Shown in pieces: positions 44,501-52,751 of a stretch of DNA of 64,000 bases (its first letter is position 1; every line of letters begins with the position of its first letter). A program made the position numbers and the translations under genes. Location of the stretch: positions 18,713 through 82,712 of the forward strand of contig CAAGLB010000074.1 of NCBI GenBank assembly GCA_900770635.1, read 5' to 3'. This DNA comes from an uncultured Alistipes sp. Lineage in GTDB: Bacteria > Bacteroidota > Bacteroidia > Bacteroidales > Rikenellaceae. Below the pieces are notes generated by a model. That model worked only from the letters and a program-made list of their open reading frames with translations. It was not told the DNA's origin and searched no databases.

Positions 44501-45793
44501 CTATACTCTAAGTATTTCGGCAAGGCATTCGAGGGCCACACATATAACATCCCTGAGTGGCAGAACGTACACAAGATCGACGACGTCGAGCTTTGGAACG
44601 AGCGTATGTTCCTCAAGGAGCGCCTCATCAAGACTATCCGCAAGCGTTATAGCGATCCTACACAGGTACGCCTTTCATCACCACGCGAGATGGTTCAGGT
44701 TACCGAGAGCATTAAGCCAGATGTTCTTACCATCGGTTTTGCTCGCCGCTTCGCTACATATAAGCGTGCATACCTTCTCTTCACTAACCTCGAGCGTTTG
44801 TCAGCGTTGGTTAACAACAAGGAGCGCCCTGTGCAGTTTATCTTCGCTGGTAAGGCTCACCCTAACGATAAGCCAGGTCAGGACCTTATCAAGCGTATCG
44901 TTGAGGTTTCGGCAATGCCTGAGTTCGTAGGTAAGATTGTATTCTTGCAGAACTACGACATGGAGCTTGCTCGCCGCATGGTTCAGGGTGTCGACGTATG
45001 GCTCAACACTCCTACACGTCCTTTGGAGGCATCAGGTACTTCAGGCGAGAAGTGTGTGATGAACGGTGTTATGCAGTTCTCAGTTCTCGACGGCTGGTGG
45101 GTTGAGGGCTACAAGGAGGGTGCTGGCTGGATGCTTCCTATGGAGCGCACCTATGCCGACCAGCGCTTCCAGGATGAGCTCGATGCCGAGATGATCTACA
45201 ACACTATCGAGGAGCAGATCGTGCCATTGTACTACGACCGTGCTGAGGATGGCGTGCCACACCGCTGGGTTAACTCGGTTAAGAAGTGTGTTGCCGACAT
45301 CGCATCAAACTTCACAACAAACCGTATGCTCATCGACTACGAGGAGCGCTTCTACAATAAGCTTGCTGCACGCAAGAAGCTCATGCTCGATAGTAACTAC
45401 CTCATGGCACGTGAGATTGCAGCATGGAAGCGTAAGGTGTCTGCGGCATGGGACAATGTTGCTATCCTCGATGTTAAGCGTGCTGAGATCGAGTCTGAGG
45501 CAATGTACGTAGGTAAGAAGTACCGCTTTGAGATCACTCTCGACCTTGCTGGTCTTTCAAAGGAGGATATCGGTGCTGAGTTGGTTGTTGCCACACAGAT
45601 TGAGGCTGGCCAGGCAGCTAATGTTGTTGAGACTTGCCGTCTTGAGCATATCGCATCTGATGACAACACCGTGACACTCGCTTTGGACTATGCTCCTGAG
45701 CACACAGGTACCTTCGATGTAGCTCTTCGTGTGTTCCCAGTGAACGACAAGTTGGAGCATCGTATGGACTTTGCGCTTGTTAAGTGGGCTTAA
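41549..45793 (+). CDS. Glycogen synthase / alpha-glucan phosphorylase fusion
   Basis: One 1414-residue protein with two opposed activities of glycogen metabolism. Residues 1-550: GT3-type (eukaryote-like) glycogen synthase, LFEVSWEVCNKVGGIHTVV at 12-30, with YEPWGYTPLESVAYGVPTLTT near 436. Residues about 570-690: DUF3417-type leader of alpha-glucan phosphorylases (LEELSRNLWWCW). Residues about 690-1290: GT35 phosphorylase, YFSMEYGLHSTLKIYSGGLG near 672, with the cofactor-binding Lys1168 in EASGTSGEKCVMNG. A short beta-rich C-terminal domain follows. Such fusions are known in Bacteroidetes. Expression context: structured leader and palindromic element copy 2 at the stop codon. Both active sites look intact. 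Confidence 0.92.
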   Translation: MSNVNLTPNYLFEVSWEVCNKVGGIHTVVASKAPTVMRQLGDKYITIGPDFSQDAANPEFKEDNTLMAAWREQLYNQGVRVRIGRWAIKGEPIAILIDFKSFFSQKDDILKKLWENYHVDSLSGQWDYVEPVLFGYAAGVVIASFAEQFAAASDKVVAHFHEWMAAAGSLYLRDNAPYVATVFSTHATVMGRCIAGNRLPLYNDLHKFNADELARQFNVMAKHSLEKSAATYADAFLTVSEITANECRYLLGREVTRITPNGFENDFVPEGKALEAVRSAARKRIIDVAEAAWDYKFTNEPLIVATSGRYEYRNKGIDVFLESLKQLAASHIERDVVAVIAVPGANAGAREDLVAHLANKEAAIDPSKKRYLTHNLEQEAWDQVCQSIEGSILSTTASRVKVLFVPTYLNGNDGIFNMPYYDVLAGVDLSVFASYYEPWGYTPLESVAYGVPTLTTTLAGFGLWVAKHSSHEGVDIVRRDDYNEREVVLQITDVVKRYLSMDDKAMAEAREGAQEMSKTALWKKLFKEYMAAYEEAIDNSMSRTNRVLIDGGDRQSQINFVRQQLTSSRPSWHRLMVEKGIPERLKALEELSRNLWWCWTASARDLFESVDPELWVKVDRNPIVLLDKLSSARCEELCNDKEFLKRMDAVYKEFTEYMAEKPSSEHARVAYFSMEYGLHSTLKIYSGGLGILAGDYLKEASDRNVGMVAVGLLYRYGYFTQRLSAQGAQEATYEAQNFFKLPIMPVRDEFGNWVTTQVAMPGRTLYARVWKCQVGRTDLYLLDADYEANLEEDRQVTYYLYGGDWENRLKQEILLGVGGIRALVKMGIKQEVYHCNEGHAAFINVERIRNLIAKKHLSFSEAMEVIRSSSLFTTHTPVPAGHDAFPESMIRQYMSHYPDVLGITWDQFINLGKTKPSDPNEKFSMSVLACNLSQEVNGVSWLHGEVSKDILGNMWPGYFKNELHIGYVTNGVHFPTWVASNLRRLYSKYFGKAFEGHTYNIPEWQNVHKIDDVELWNERMFLKERLIKTIRKRYSDPTQVRLSSPREMVQVTESIKPDVLTIGFARRFATYKRAYLLFTNLERLSALVNNKERPVQFIFAGKAHPNDKPGQDLIKRIVEVSAMPEFVGKIVFLQNYDMELARRMVQGVDVWLNTPTRPLEASGTSGEKCVMNGVMQFSVLDGWWVEGYKEGAGWMLPMERTYADQRFQDELDAEMIYNTIEEQIVPLYYDRAEDGVPHRWVNSVKKCVADIASNFTTNRMLIDYEERFYNKLAARKKLMLDSNYLMAREIAAWKRKVSAAWDNVAILDVKRAEIESEAMYVGKKYRFEITLDLAGLSKEDIGAELVVATQIEAGQAANVVETCRLEHIASDDNTVTLALDYAPEHTGTFDVALRVFPVNDKLEHRMDFALVKWA

Positions 45794-45923
45794 TTTCTTG
45801 TGATAAGGGGTCATTCTCGGCCCATCACTAAAAGCAAGACCCCTCGGGCTGTACTTCTTGTACTATCCCGAGGGGATCTTCTTTTGTGATAGACCAAGCC
45901 TAACCCCTTCTAACAACAAATTT
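45791..45923 (+). repeat. Stop-codon palindromic element, copy 2 (133 bp)
   Basis: Begins with the TAA stop of the glycogen enzyme gene: TAATTTCTTGTGATAAGGGG. The far half, read on the other strand from 45923, starts AAATTTGTTGTTAGAAGGGG. Core stem CCCCTCGGG (45840-45848) with CCCGAGGGG (45867-45875), loop containing GTAC twice, followed by ATCTTCTTTTG. Same plan, length and orientation relative to its gene as copies 1 and 3. Confidence 0.8.
45840..45886 (+). terminator. Core hairpin of element copy 2, probable terminator
   Basis: Nine perfect pairs with a GTAC-containing loop and a T-rich tail; about 47 bases after the stop codon. Confidence 0.65.
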
Positions 45924-45967
45924 ATTTCTTGTTAATTGAGGTGGACAGGGCCGAGATAGAGAGTTTA

Positions 45968-46220
45968 TAAGGTGAAAGGTGAGAGGTAAAAAGTGAAAAG
46001 TAAGGTGTGCTTCGCACGAGGTTTATAAGGTGAAAAGGCGCTGAGATAAGGAGTTTAAGGAAATTAAGGAATTTAAGGAGGGCGCTATCGACATGTAACC
46101 TCAAAGTCTAACCTTCTCCCTAACTTCCCTAAATTCACTAATCTCCCCAACTTCCCGATAAATAAACAAAGCGTCGCAGACACCATACTTTTCACTTTTT
46201 ACCTTTCACTTTTCACCTTA
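45968..46220. repeat. 253-bp element with 35-bp terminal inverted repeats
   Basis: Arms 45968-46002 and 46186-46220 are inverted copies with 33 of 35 matches, made of GGTGAAA/AGTGAAA-like units. Inside are a second copy of GTTTATAAGGTGAAA at 46021, a GTGTGC-TTC-GCAC mini-hairpin and a purine-rich stretch (46060-46080) with a matching pyrimidine-rich stretch (46112-46155). No open reading frame. Looks like a non-autonomous mobile element or dispersed intergenic repeat. It starts 44 bases after palindromic element copy 2. Confidence 0.65.
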
Positions 46221-46228
46221 AAAAGATT

Positions 46229-46250
46229 AGGCTTGCCAATCGGCAAGCCT
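46229..46250 (-). terminator. Terminator of dipeptidyl-peptidase gene
   Basis: AGGCTTGCC with GGCAAGCCT, loop AATC; followed on the minus strand by AATCTTTTT. Twelve bases beyond the stop at 46262. Confidence 0.8.
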
Positions 46251-46261
46251 ATCGTTTTATG

Positions 46262-48337
46262 CTACTTTATTGTCATCTCGTCGATGAGCCACTTGGCATT
46301 GCCATACTTCTCGATGATGAACAACACGTAGCGGATATCTACGGCGATGGTGCGCTGCAACTCTGGCTCGAATGCCACGTCGCCAGACATAGCCTCCCAG
46401 TTGCCATCGAACGCAAGACCTATGAGCTGGCCCTTATCATTCATCACAGGAGAACCCGAGTTACCGCCAGTAATATCGCAGTTTACGAGGAAGCCAACAG
46501 GCATGTCGCCATTCTTGTCAGCATATCTGCCGTAATCCTTCTTGGCATACAGCTCTTTGAGGCGCTCGGGAACGGTGAACTCAACAGGGTTTGTTGGATC
46601 CTCCTTAGCCATGACACCCTCGATTGTGGTGTAGTGCTTGTAGATGACGCCATCGGCAGGGCTATAAGGTAGAACATTACCGTATGTTAGGCGGAGTGTG
46701 AAGTTGGCATCCGATGCCCATGCCTTCTCGGGGTTCATCTTCATAAGGCCGTCTATATACTTGCGGTGTCCCTCGGCATATTTAGCCTCGGCAGCTGCGG
46801 CCTGCTGATACAATGTGCGGAAGAGAGGAATGATCGAGCCAGCAAGCTCCCACGCAGGATCGGCACGGAAGAGCTCGTCACGATTCTCAGCATTGGTGAT
46901 TTCCATAAACTTCTCGTACGATGTGAAGTATGAGTTGTCGTAGAGCCAGTCTACATATTTGTCGATGTCGTTGTCAAACTCCTCACGAATCTTCTGGTAG
47001 ATAGATGGCATTATAGAGTTGTTCTCCTTGTAAATATGGAACATACGCTTAGCCACAGCACGGTCAACATCAGCATCGTAGTCCTTGTAGAACTGCTCGT
47101 AGTCCTCAACGCCAAGCATTGTCTGAATAAGCTCCACGCTCTCGATGAATGCCTCGTATAGATATTGAATTGTCGCATTTTGCTCACGTGCCTCTGTCTG
47201 CGACTCGGCAATGAGGCGTAGTGCATCGACATATCCCTCCTCAGGAACAGTATTCTTCTCTGCCCATGCCTGGAACTCAGCCTCTTGTGCCTGTTTCTTA
47301 GCCTTCACATTAAGCTTCTCGATACCGCGCGACATGCCGATAGAGTTCTTCCAGTAGTTTGCCGACTGTGCATACTTCGAGTCGTACTTGATGCGCACCG
47401 CCTGATCGGCATCCATCGCCTTGCGCAAGATCTGCTGGCGCTCGTTGCGTATATATATGCGCTGAGGGTTGTCAACCTCCAACATGTAGTCGATCTCGTA
47501 AGATGTCATGTAGCGCTGTGTAGAGCCTGGGAAGCCCATGATCATGCCGAAGTCGCCCTCCTCGATGCCGTTGAGTGATATGTCGAGCCACTTCTCAGCC
47601 TTATAAGGAACGTTATCCTCGGAGTACTCAGCAGGGCGGTTGTCCTTGCCGGCATATACACGGAATACCGAGAAGTCGCCGGTGTGGCGTGGCCACATCC
47701 AGTTGTCGGTGTCGCCACCAAACTTGCCGATAGAGGATGGGGGAGTGCCTACAAGGCGAACATCGGGATACACCTCATGGACGAATGCGAAAAACTGGTT
47801 GCCACCGAAGAAGCCTGGGATGATAACCTCCATGCCTGGGTACTTAGCCTCGAGCTGTGCGATAAGTGCCTTCTTGTTAGCATCAACAATCTCCTCGTAC
47901 TCGGCCTGCGATGCTGTTGATGGAACATTGCCCATGATATCAGCTGTAACATCGAATATGTGACGTACGAATCTTACCTCGAGACCCTCGGCAGGAAGTT
48001 CCTCCGAGTGGTTCATTGCCCAGTATCCGTCCTTGAGGTAGTCGTGCTCAACAGACGATAGCTTCTGAATAGCGTCGTAGCCACAGTGGTGGTTGGTAAA
48101 GAGTAGTCCGTTGGGTGATACAATCTCGCCTGTGCAGCCGCCGCCAAATACTACGATGGCATCTTTGAGCGATGACTTCTCGGCAGAGTAGATGTCCTCG
48201 GCCTTAAGCTTGCAGCCGTGAGCCTTCATATCCTTCTCGTTCATCTTCTTGATATATGGCAGTAGCCACATACCCTCGTCAGCCATAGCGCCAAAGCTGA
48301 TGCTTAGCAGCGCCACAAGAGTTAATAGTCGTTTCAT
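46262..48337 (-). CDS. S46 family dipeptidyl-peptidase, DPP7-type
   Basis: Periplasmic serine exopeptidase that releases dipeptides from N-termini of peptides. I use the ATG at 48337 because it opens with a signal peptide (MKRLLTLVALLSISFGAMA); the frame runs further upstream but without one. 691 residues: catalytic His in LFTNHHCGYDA near 83 and Ser627 in GGNSGSPV. The residue 18 after the serine, which is Arg in the Asp/Glu-specific DPP11 enzymes, is Gly here (FDG), so hydrophobic-residue specificity (DPP7-like) is inferred. Supplies dipeptides for amino-acid fermentation. A TATATTTG box at 48375-48368 lies upstream. Confidence 0.9.
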   Translation of the reverse strand: MKRLLTLVALLSISFGAMADEGMWLLPYIKKMNEKDMKAHGCKLKAEDIYSAEKSSLKDAIVVFGGGCTGEIVSPNGLLFTNHHCGYDAIQKLSSVEHDYLKDGYWAMNHSEELPAEGLEVRFVRHIFDVTADIMGNVPSTASQAEYEEIVDANKKALIAQLEAKYPGMEVIIPGFFGGNQFFAFVHEVYPDVRLVGTPPSSIGKFGGDTDNWMWPRHTGDFSVFRVYAGKDNRPAEYSEDNVPYKAEKWLDISLNGIEEGDFGMIMGFPGSTQRYMTSYEIDYMLEVDNPQRIYIRNERQQILRKAMDADQAVRIKYDSKYAQSANYWKNSIGMSRGIEKLNVKAKKQAQEAEFQAWAEKNTVPEEGYVDALRLIAESQTEAREQNATIQYLYEAFIESVELIQTMLGVEDYEQFYKDYDADVDRAVAKRMFHIYKENNSIMPSIYQKIREEFDNDIDKYVDWLYDNSYFTSYEKFMEITNAENRDELFRADPAWELAGSIIPLFRTLYQQAAAAEAKYAEGHRKYIDGLMKMNPEKAWASDANFTLRLTYGNVLPYSPADGVIYKHYTTIEGVMAKEDPTNPVEFTVPERLKELYAKKDYGRYADKNGDMPVGFLVNCDITGGNSGSPVMNDKGQLIGLAFDGNWEAMSGDVAFEPELQRTIAVDIRYVLFIIEKYGNAKWLIDEMTIK

Positions 48338-48367
48338 GTTATTAGGTTTTAGTTTAGTTTCTCTGAA

Positions 48368-48375
48368 CAAATATA
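48368..48375 (-). promoter_or_regulatory. -7 box for dipeptidyl-peptidase gene
   Basis: TATATTTG on the minus strand 30 bases before the start at 48337; no clear -33 TTG. It lies within the N-terminal extension that an upstream start would give, which supports the ATG at 48337. Confidence 0.55.
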
Positions 48376-48497
48376 CGAATAAAAAGCAGAAAAATTGTAT
48401 TTTTTGAAGAGAAAATCGATAGATTGTCGGCTTACAGCTCAAATGCTATTATATATATAAATATGTAAGGTTGTGTAGATACTAATGGGTTGTACTC

Positions 48498-48627
48498 AAA
48501 TTTCTTGTTAGAAGGGTTGCAGATGTGGCCTTGACATGAAAAAGCTCCGGATGGGCTGTACTTAATGTACTGCCCATTCGGAGCTTTGATTGAAAGGTCG
48601 CAGATGCGCCCTTATCACAAGAAATTA
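48498..48627 (-). repeat. Stop-codon palindromic element, copy 3 (130 bp)
   Basis: On the minus strand it begins with the TAA stop of mutB: TAATTTCTTGTGATAAGGG, 19 bases identical to the start of copy 2. The far half, read on the plus strand from 48498, is AAATTTCTTGTTAGAAGGG. Core stem of 16 pairs (48541-48556 with 48572-48587, one mismatch) with GTAC twice in the loop, and a T run after it on the mutB strand. Because the gene is on the minus strand, this copy is inverted in the window but has the same orientation relative to its gene. Confidence 0.82.
48536..48587 (-). terminator. Core hairpin of element copy 3, probable mutB terminator
   Basis: Sixteen-pair stem, GTAC-containing loop, then CTTTTTC on the minus strand; 40 bases after the mutB stop. 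Confidence 0.7.
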
Positions 48628-50751
48628 GCCGAGGATCTCGAGCATCTTAATAGCCGCAGTAGCCACTGGGGTACCAGGGCCGAAGATTGCTGCTGCGCCA
48701 TCCTTGTAGAGCTGCTCGTAGTCCTGTGCTGGGATTACACCACCTACAACAACGATGATATCCTCACGACCGAGCTTCTTGAGCTCTGCGATGATCTGAG
48801 GCACGAGTGTGAGGTGACCTGCAGCGAGTGATGATACACCAACAACGTGAACGTCGTTCTCCACAGCCTGCTTTGCAGCCTCCTCTGGAGTCTGGAACAA
48901 TGGGCCCATATCTACGTCGAAGCCGATATCTGCGTAACCTGTTGCTACAACCTTAGCACCACGGTCGTGACCGTCCTGACCAAGCTTAGCAATCATGATA
49001 CGTGGCTGACGACCCTCCTTCTTAGCAAACTCTGCACACATCTGCTTAGCCTGCTCAAATGCTGAATCTGATTTCACCTCTGCTGAATATACACCTGAGT
49101 TTAGACGAATAACTGCCTTGTAGCGACCTACGATCTTCTCGCAAGCGTCAGAGATCTCACCGAGAGATGCACGTACCTTAGCAGCCTCAACTGCCAAAGC
49201 AAGCAAGTTGCCCTCACCTGTGCGTACGCACTCGGTGATAGCTGCCAATGCCTTCTCAACAGCTGCGTTGTCACGGTTAGCACGAAGCTCCTGCAAACGC
49301 TTAACCTGGCTCTCACGAACGGCTGTGTTGTCAACAGCCAAGATGTCGATAGGTGCCTCTTTCTCCAAACGGTAGCGGTTTACACCGATGATAGTCTCAA
49401 CGCCTGAGTCGATGCGAGCCTGCTTACGTGCAGCAGCCTCCTCGATACGAAGCTTTGGAATACCTGTCTCGATAGCCTTAGCCATACCGCCAAGCTCCTC
49501 AACCTCCTGGATGTGAGCCCATGCCTTGTGAGCGATCTCGTGTGTGAGAGCCTCAACATAGTATGAACCTGCCCATGGATCGGCAGAGCGGCATACGTTG
49601 GTCTCCTCCTGGATGTAGATCTGAGTATTACGAGCAATACGTGCTGAGAAGTCGGTAGGAAGTGCGATAGCCTCATCCAAAGCGTTGGTGTGGAGTGACT
49701 GAGTGTGGCCCAAAGCTGCACCCATAGCCTCGATGGCTGTACGTGCTACGTTGTTGAATGGATCCTGCTCAGTAAGTGACCAACCTGATGTCTGTGAGTG
49801 AGTACGCAATGCCAAACTCTTTGAGTTCTTAGGCTCGAACTGCTTAACGATCTTAGCCCATAACAAACGAGCTGCACGCATCTTAGCAATCTCCATGAAG
49901 TGGTTCATACCGATAGCCCAGAAGAATGACAAGCGTGGTGCAAACGCATCGATTGACATGCCAGCGTTGATACCTGCACGCAAGTACTCAAGACCGTCAG
50001 CCAAAGTGTAAGCTAGCTCGATATCTGCTGTAGCACCTGCCTCCTGCATGTGGTAACCAGAGATAGAGATAGAGTTGAACTTAGGCATGTTCTTAGATGT
50101 GTACTCGAAGATATCAGCGATAATCTTCATTGAGAACTCTGGTGGGTAGATATATGTGTTACGCACCATGAACTCCTTCAAGATATCGTTCTGGATAGTA
50201 CCTGCCAACTGATCAAGAGTACAGCCCTGCTCCAAACCTGCAACGATGTAGAATGCCAATACTGGAAGTACCGCACCGTTCATGGTCATAGATACTGACA
50301 TCTGGTCGAGTGGAATACCGTTGAACAACACCTTCATATCCTCTACTGAGCAGATAGATACACCAGCCTTACCTACGTCACCTACTACACGTGGGTGGTC
50401 GGCATCGTAGCCACGGTGTGTTGCAAGGTCGAACGCTACTGACAAGCCCTTCTGACCTGCAGCAAGGTTACGACGATAGAATGCGTTAGACTCCTCAGCA
50501 GTAGAGAAACCTGCGTACTGACGGATAGTCCAAGGACGCATAACGTACATTGTTGAATAAGGACCACGCAAGAAAGGAGCGATACCTGCTGCGTAGTTCA
50601 AGTGCTCCATGCCCTCGAGGTCAGCTGCTGTGTAGTTCTCCTTTACTGGGATACGCTCGGCAGTCAACCAATCCTCCTTGGGAGCCTTAGCTGTGGCGCA
50701 GCACTCAGCGGCTGCAGCCTTATATTCTAAATCTGAAAATTTTGCTCTCAT
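48625..50751 (-). CDS. mutB: Methylmalonyl-CoA mutase, large (catalytic) subunit
   Basis: Cobalamin-dependent isomerase between succinyl-CoA and methylmalonyl-CoA, central to propionate production. 708 residues: substrate barrel (about 1-560; FLRGPYSTMYVMRPWTIRQYAGF near 60-82, RTHSQTSGWSLT near 320) and C-terminal B12 domain with DGHDRG at 593-598, His595 being the cobalt ligand, and GG at about 670. It follows mutA by 14 bases. The stop codon is shared with palindromic element copy 3. Confidence 0.97.
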   Translation of the reverse strand: MRAKFSDLEYKAAAAECCATAKAPKEDWLTAERIPVKENYTAADLEGMEHLNYAAGIAPFLRGPYSTMYVMRPWTIRQYAGFSTAEESNAFYRRNLAAGQKGLSVAFDLATHRGYDADHPRVVGDVGKAGVSICSVEDMKVLFNGIPLDQMSVSMTMNGAVLPVLAFYIVAGLEQGCTLDQLAGTIQNDILKEFMVRNTYIYPPEFSMKIIADIFEYTSKNMPKFNSISISGYHMQEAGATADIELAYTLADGLEYLRAGINAGMSIDAFAPRLSFFWAIGMNHFMEIAKMRAARLLWAKIVKQFEPKNSKSLALRTHSQTSGWSLTEQDPFNNVARTAIEAMGAALGHTQSLHTNALDEAIALPTDFSARIARNTQIYIQEETNVCRSADPWAGSYYVEALTHEIAHKAWAHIQEVEELGGMAKAIETGIPKLRIEEAAARKQARIDSGVETIIGVNRYRLEKEAPIDILAVDNTAVRESQVKRLQELRANRDNAAVEKALAAITECVRTGEGNLLALAVEAAKVRASLGEISDACEKIVGRYKAVIRLNSGVYSAEVKSDSAFEQAKQMCAEFAKKEGRQPRIMIAKLGQDGHDRGAKVVATGYADIGFDVDMGPLFQTPEEAAKQAVENDVHVVGVSSLAAGHLTLVPQIIAELKKLGREDIIVVVGGVIPAQDYEQLYKDGAAAIFGPGTPVATAAIKMLEILG

Positions 50752-50765
50752 AGCCGTAAAATTGA

Positions 50766-52619
50766 TTAGATGCCCAACTTCTTTAAGTAATCCTTCAAAG
50801 TCTCAAGCACGTTGCTCTTCACGTTGATGAAGTTTGTGATGCCCTGAGCCTCGAGCTCTGCAGCACATGCAGGAGCACCAGCAACTACAAGGATAGCCTT
50901 GTCGCCCAAAAGCTCCTTAACACGTGGTGCTACTGTTGCGTAGTCGTCGTCAGATGCACATACAACAACGATCTCTGCCTTAGAAGCCAATGCTGCCTCA
51001 ACACCCTCCTCAACTGACTTGAAGAATGTGTTATCCTCAACACGGATACCTGCGCAAGCGAAGAAGTTGCATGAGAACTGAGCACGTGCACGTGCCATAC
51101 CCAAAGTGCCGCAAGTGAGCATGAATGCCTTAGGAGTCTTGCCTGAACGATCAACACTCATACGCATCTCTTCGAATGCCATAGCGCCACGGTAAGGAAC
51201 GAGAACGTTCTCCTCTTTAACCTCACGCTTAACCTTGCACTCGCAGATAGCTGTGTCAGCAACCTCTGTAAAGTTAGGATACTGGTTAGCGCCGAGCAAG
51301 ATGAGGCGACGTGTAGCGATAGCCTTATCCTTAGCCTCAGCAGAAGCCTTAACACGTGATACTACGTAACCCTCCTTGAATGCAGCGATGTAGCCGCCCT
51401 TCTCCTCAAGCTCACGGAACAATGTCCAAGCCTCTGAAGCGATGCTCTTAGTGAGTGACTCGATGTAGTAAGAACCACCTGCTGGGTCTACCACCTGGTC
51501 GAAGTGTGACTCATGCTTCAACAAAAGCTGAGCATTACGTGCGATACGCTTTGAGAACTCAGTAGGAGCCTCGAAAGAGTAGTCGAAAGGCAACACCTCC
51601 AAAGAGTGTACGCCAGCGATAGTTGCTGACATTGCCTCAGTAGTACCACGAAGCATGTTTACGTATGGGTCGTAAACAGTCTGGTTCCATGTAGAGGTTA
51701 CTGCGTGAGCAACCATCTTGCATGAGCAATCCTTGGTTGGGTTGTAAGCCTTAACGATGTTAGCCCAGAGCATACGTGCTGCACGGAACTTAGCCATCTC
51801 AAGGAAGTAGTTTGCAGTAACTGCGAATGTGAAGCGAATCTTGCGAGCTACCTCATCGATAGTGAGGCCCTTCTCCATAAGCTTCACGAGGTACTCGTGA
51901 GCAGCAGAGAGGGTAAATGCAAGCTCCTCAACGATTGTTGAACCAGCGTTAGAGAATGTAGCGCCTGATACGTTGATCACCTTAACACGCTTGTACTCAG
52001 CAGTAGCCTTTACAAGCTCAGCGATAACGTCGAAGCAGTTACGCTCGTTCTCCTTGCAGCCGCAAGTGCCCTTAACTGAGAGCGACTTGATGATTGGGTC
52101 GATGCAGAAGTTGAGGCGAAGCTCGTCCTTTGGCTCAGCAGCATACTTTGCCAAAACCTTCTTTGCAAGTGCAGCCAAAGCTTCAGCGTCAGAGCCACAG
52201 AATGTAAGCTCAACAGCTGTAGGAACGATGTCCTTCAAAAGTGCATCAACATCTACCTCGCAAGCGCAGCTCTCGCAGAAGCAGAAACCGAGTGAGTCAA
52301 CACCCGAGTTAAGGAGCTTCAAAGCCTCCTCGTTAGCCTCCTTAGCGCACTTTACAGAGATAGTCTGATGTACACGCCATGTGTTGTCCTTAGAGACACC
52401 ACGTACGTAGGGGAACTCACCGGCCTCAGCACCGAGATACTCAACCTCTGCGAGGTTCTCAGCACGGTAGTATGGGCGTACGTTAAAGCCCTCACCGGTC
52501 TTCCATACCAACTTGCGCTCATAGTCAGCGCCCTTTAGGTCAGTTGTGATAACGGCCTCCCACTGCTCAGTAGATACTGGTGGGAACTCCGCGAACAACT
52601 TTTCTTTGGTATTAGCCAT
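50766..52619 (-). CDS. mutA: Methylmalonyl-CoA mutase, small subunit
   Basis: Non-catalytic partner of MutB. 617 residues with the same two-domain plan, but the B12 domain lacks the DxHxxG cobalt-ligand motif (region near 550-560 reads CASDDDYATVAPRV), as normal for the small subunit. Unusual: three cysteine clusters, FCFCESCACEVD near 112, GTCGCKENERNC near 182 and KDCSCKM near 298, which I do not recall from other MutA proteins; they might bind a metal or be neutral. Long leader of about 125 nt from a well matched promoter. Confidence 0.93.
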   Translation of the reverse strand: MANTKEKLFAEFPPVSTEQWEAVITTDLKGADYERKLVWKTGEGFNVRPYYRAENLAEVEYLGAEAGEFPYVRGVSKDNTWRVHQTISVKCAKEANEEALKLLNSGVDSLGFCFCESCACEVDVDALLKDIVPTAVELTFCGSDAEALAALAKKVLAKYAAEPKDELRLNFCIDPIIKSLSVKGTCGCKENERNCFDVIAELVKATAEYKRVKVINVSGATFSNAGSTIVEELAFTLSAAHEYLVKLMEKGLTIDEVARKIRFTFAVTANYFLEMAKFRAARMLWANIVKAYNPTKDCSCKMVAHAVTSTWNQTVYDPYVNMLRGTTEAMSATIAGVHSLEVLPFDYSFEAPTEFSKRIARNAQLLLKHESHFDQVVDPAGGSYYIESLTKSIASEAWTLFRELEEKGGYIAAFKEGYVVSRVKASAEAKDKAIATRRLILLGANQYPNFTEVADTAICECKVKREVKEENVLVPYRGAMAFEEMRMSVDRSGKTPKAFMLTCGTLGMARARAQFSCNFFACAGIRVEDNTFFKSVEEGVEAALASKAEIVVVCASDDDYATVAPRVKELLGDKAILVVAGAPACAAELEAQGITNFINVKSNVLETLKDYLKKLGI

Positions 52620-52751
52620 AGTTGTTTTAGATTTAATTGTTTTTAAGTGTGTGATATTTAATATCTTATGTTTTGCACAATAGTTGTTATAGCCCTTTAC
52701 GCACCCGCCTTACGTGTGTACGTGTGTAAATACAATATGCTATAATCTGAA

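Noticed and set aside
48338..48442. N-terminal extension of the dipeptidyl-peptidase by 35 residues
   Set aside because: It precedes a normal signal peptide, contains the -7 box at 48375-48368 and has no family match.
52620..52750. Cobalamin riboswitch in the long mutAB leader
   Set aside because: The leader is long enough to ask, but no B12-box consensus or the expected multi-stem junction was seen; only a weak TTTACACAC/GTGCGTAAA pairing.
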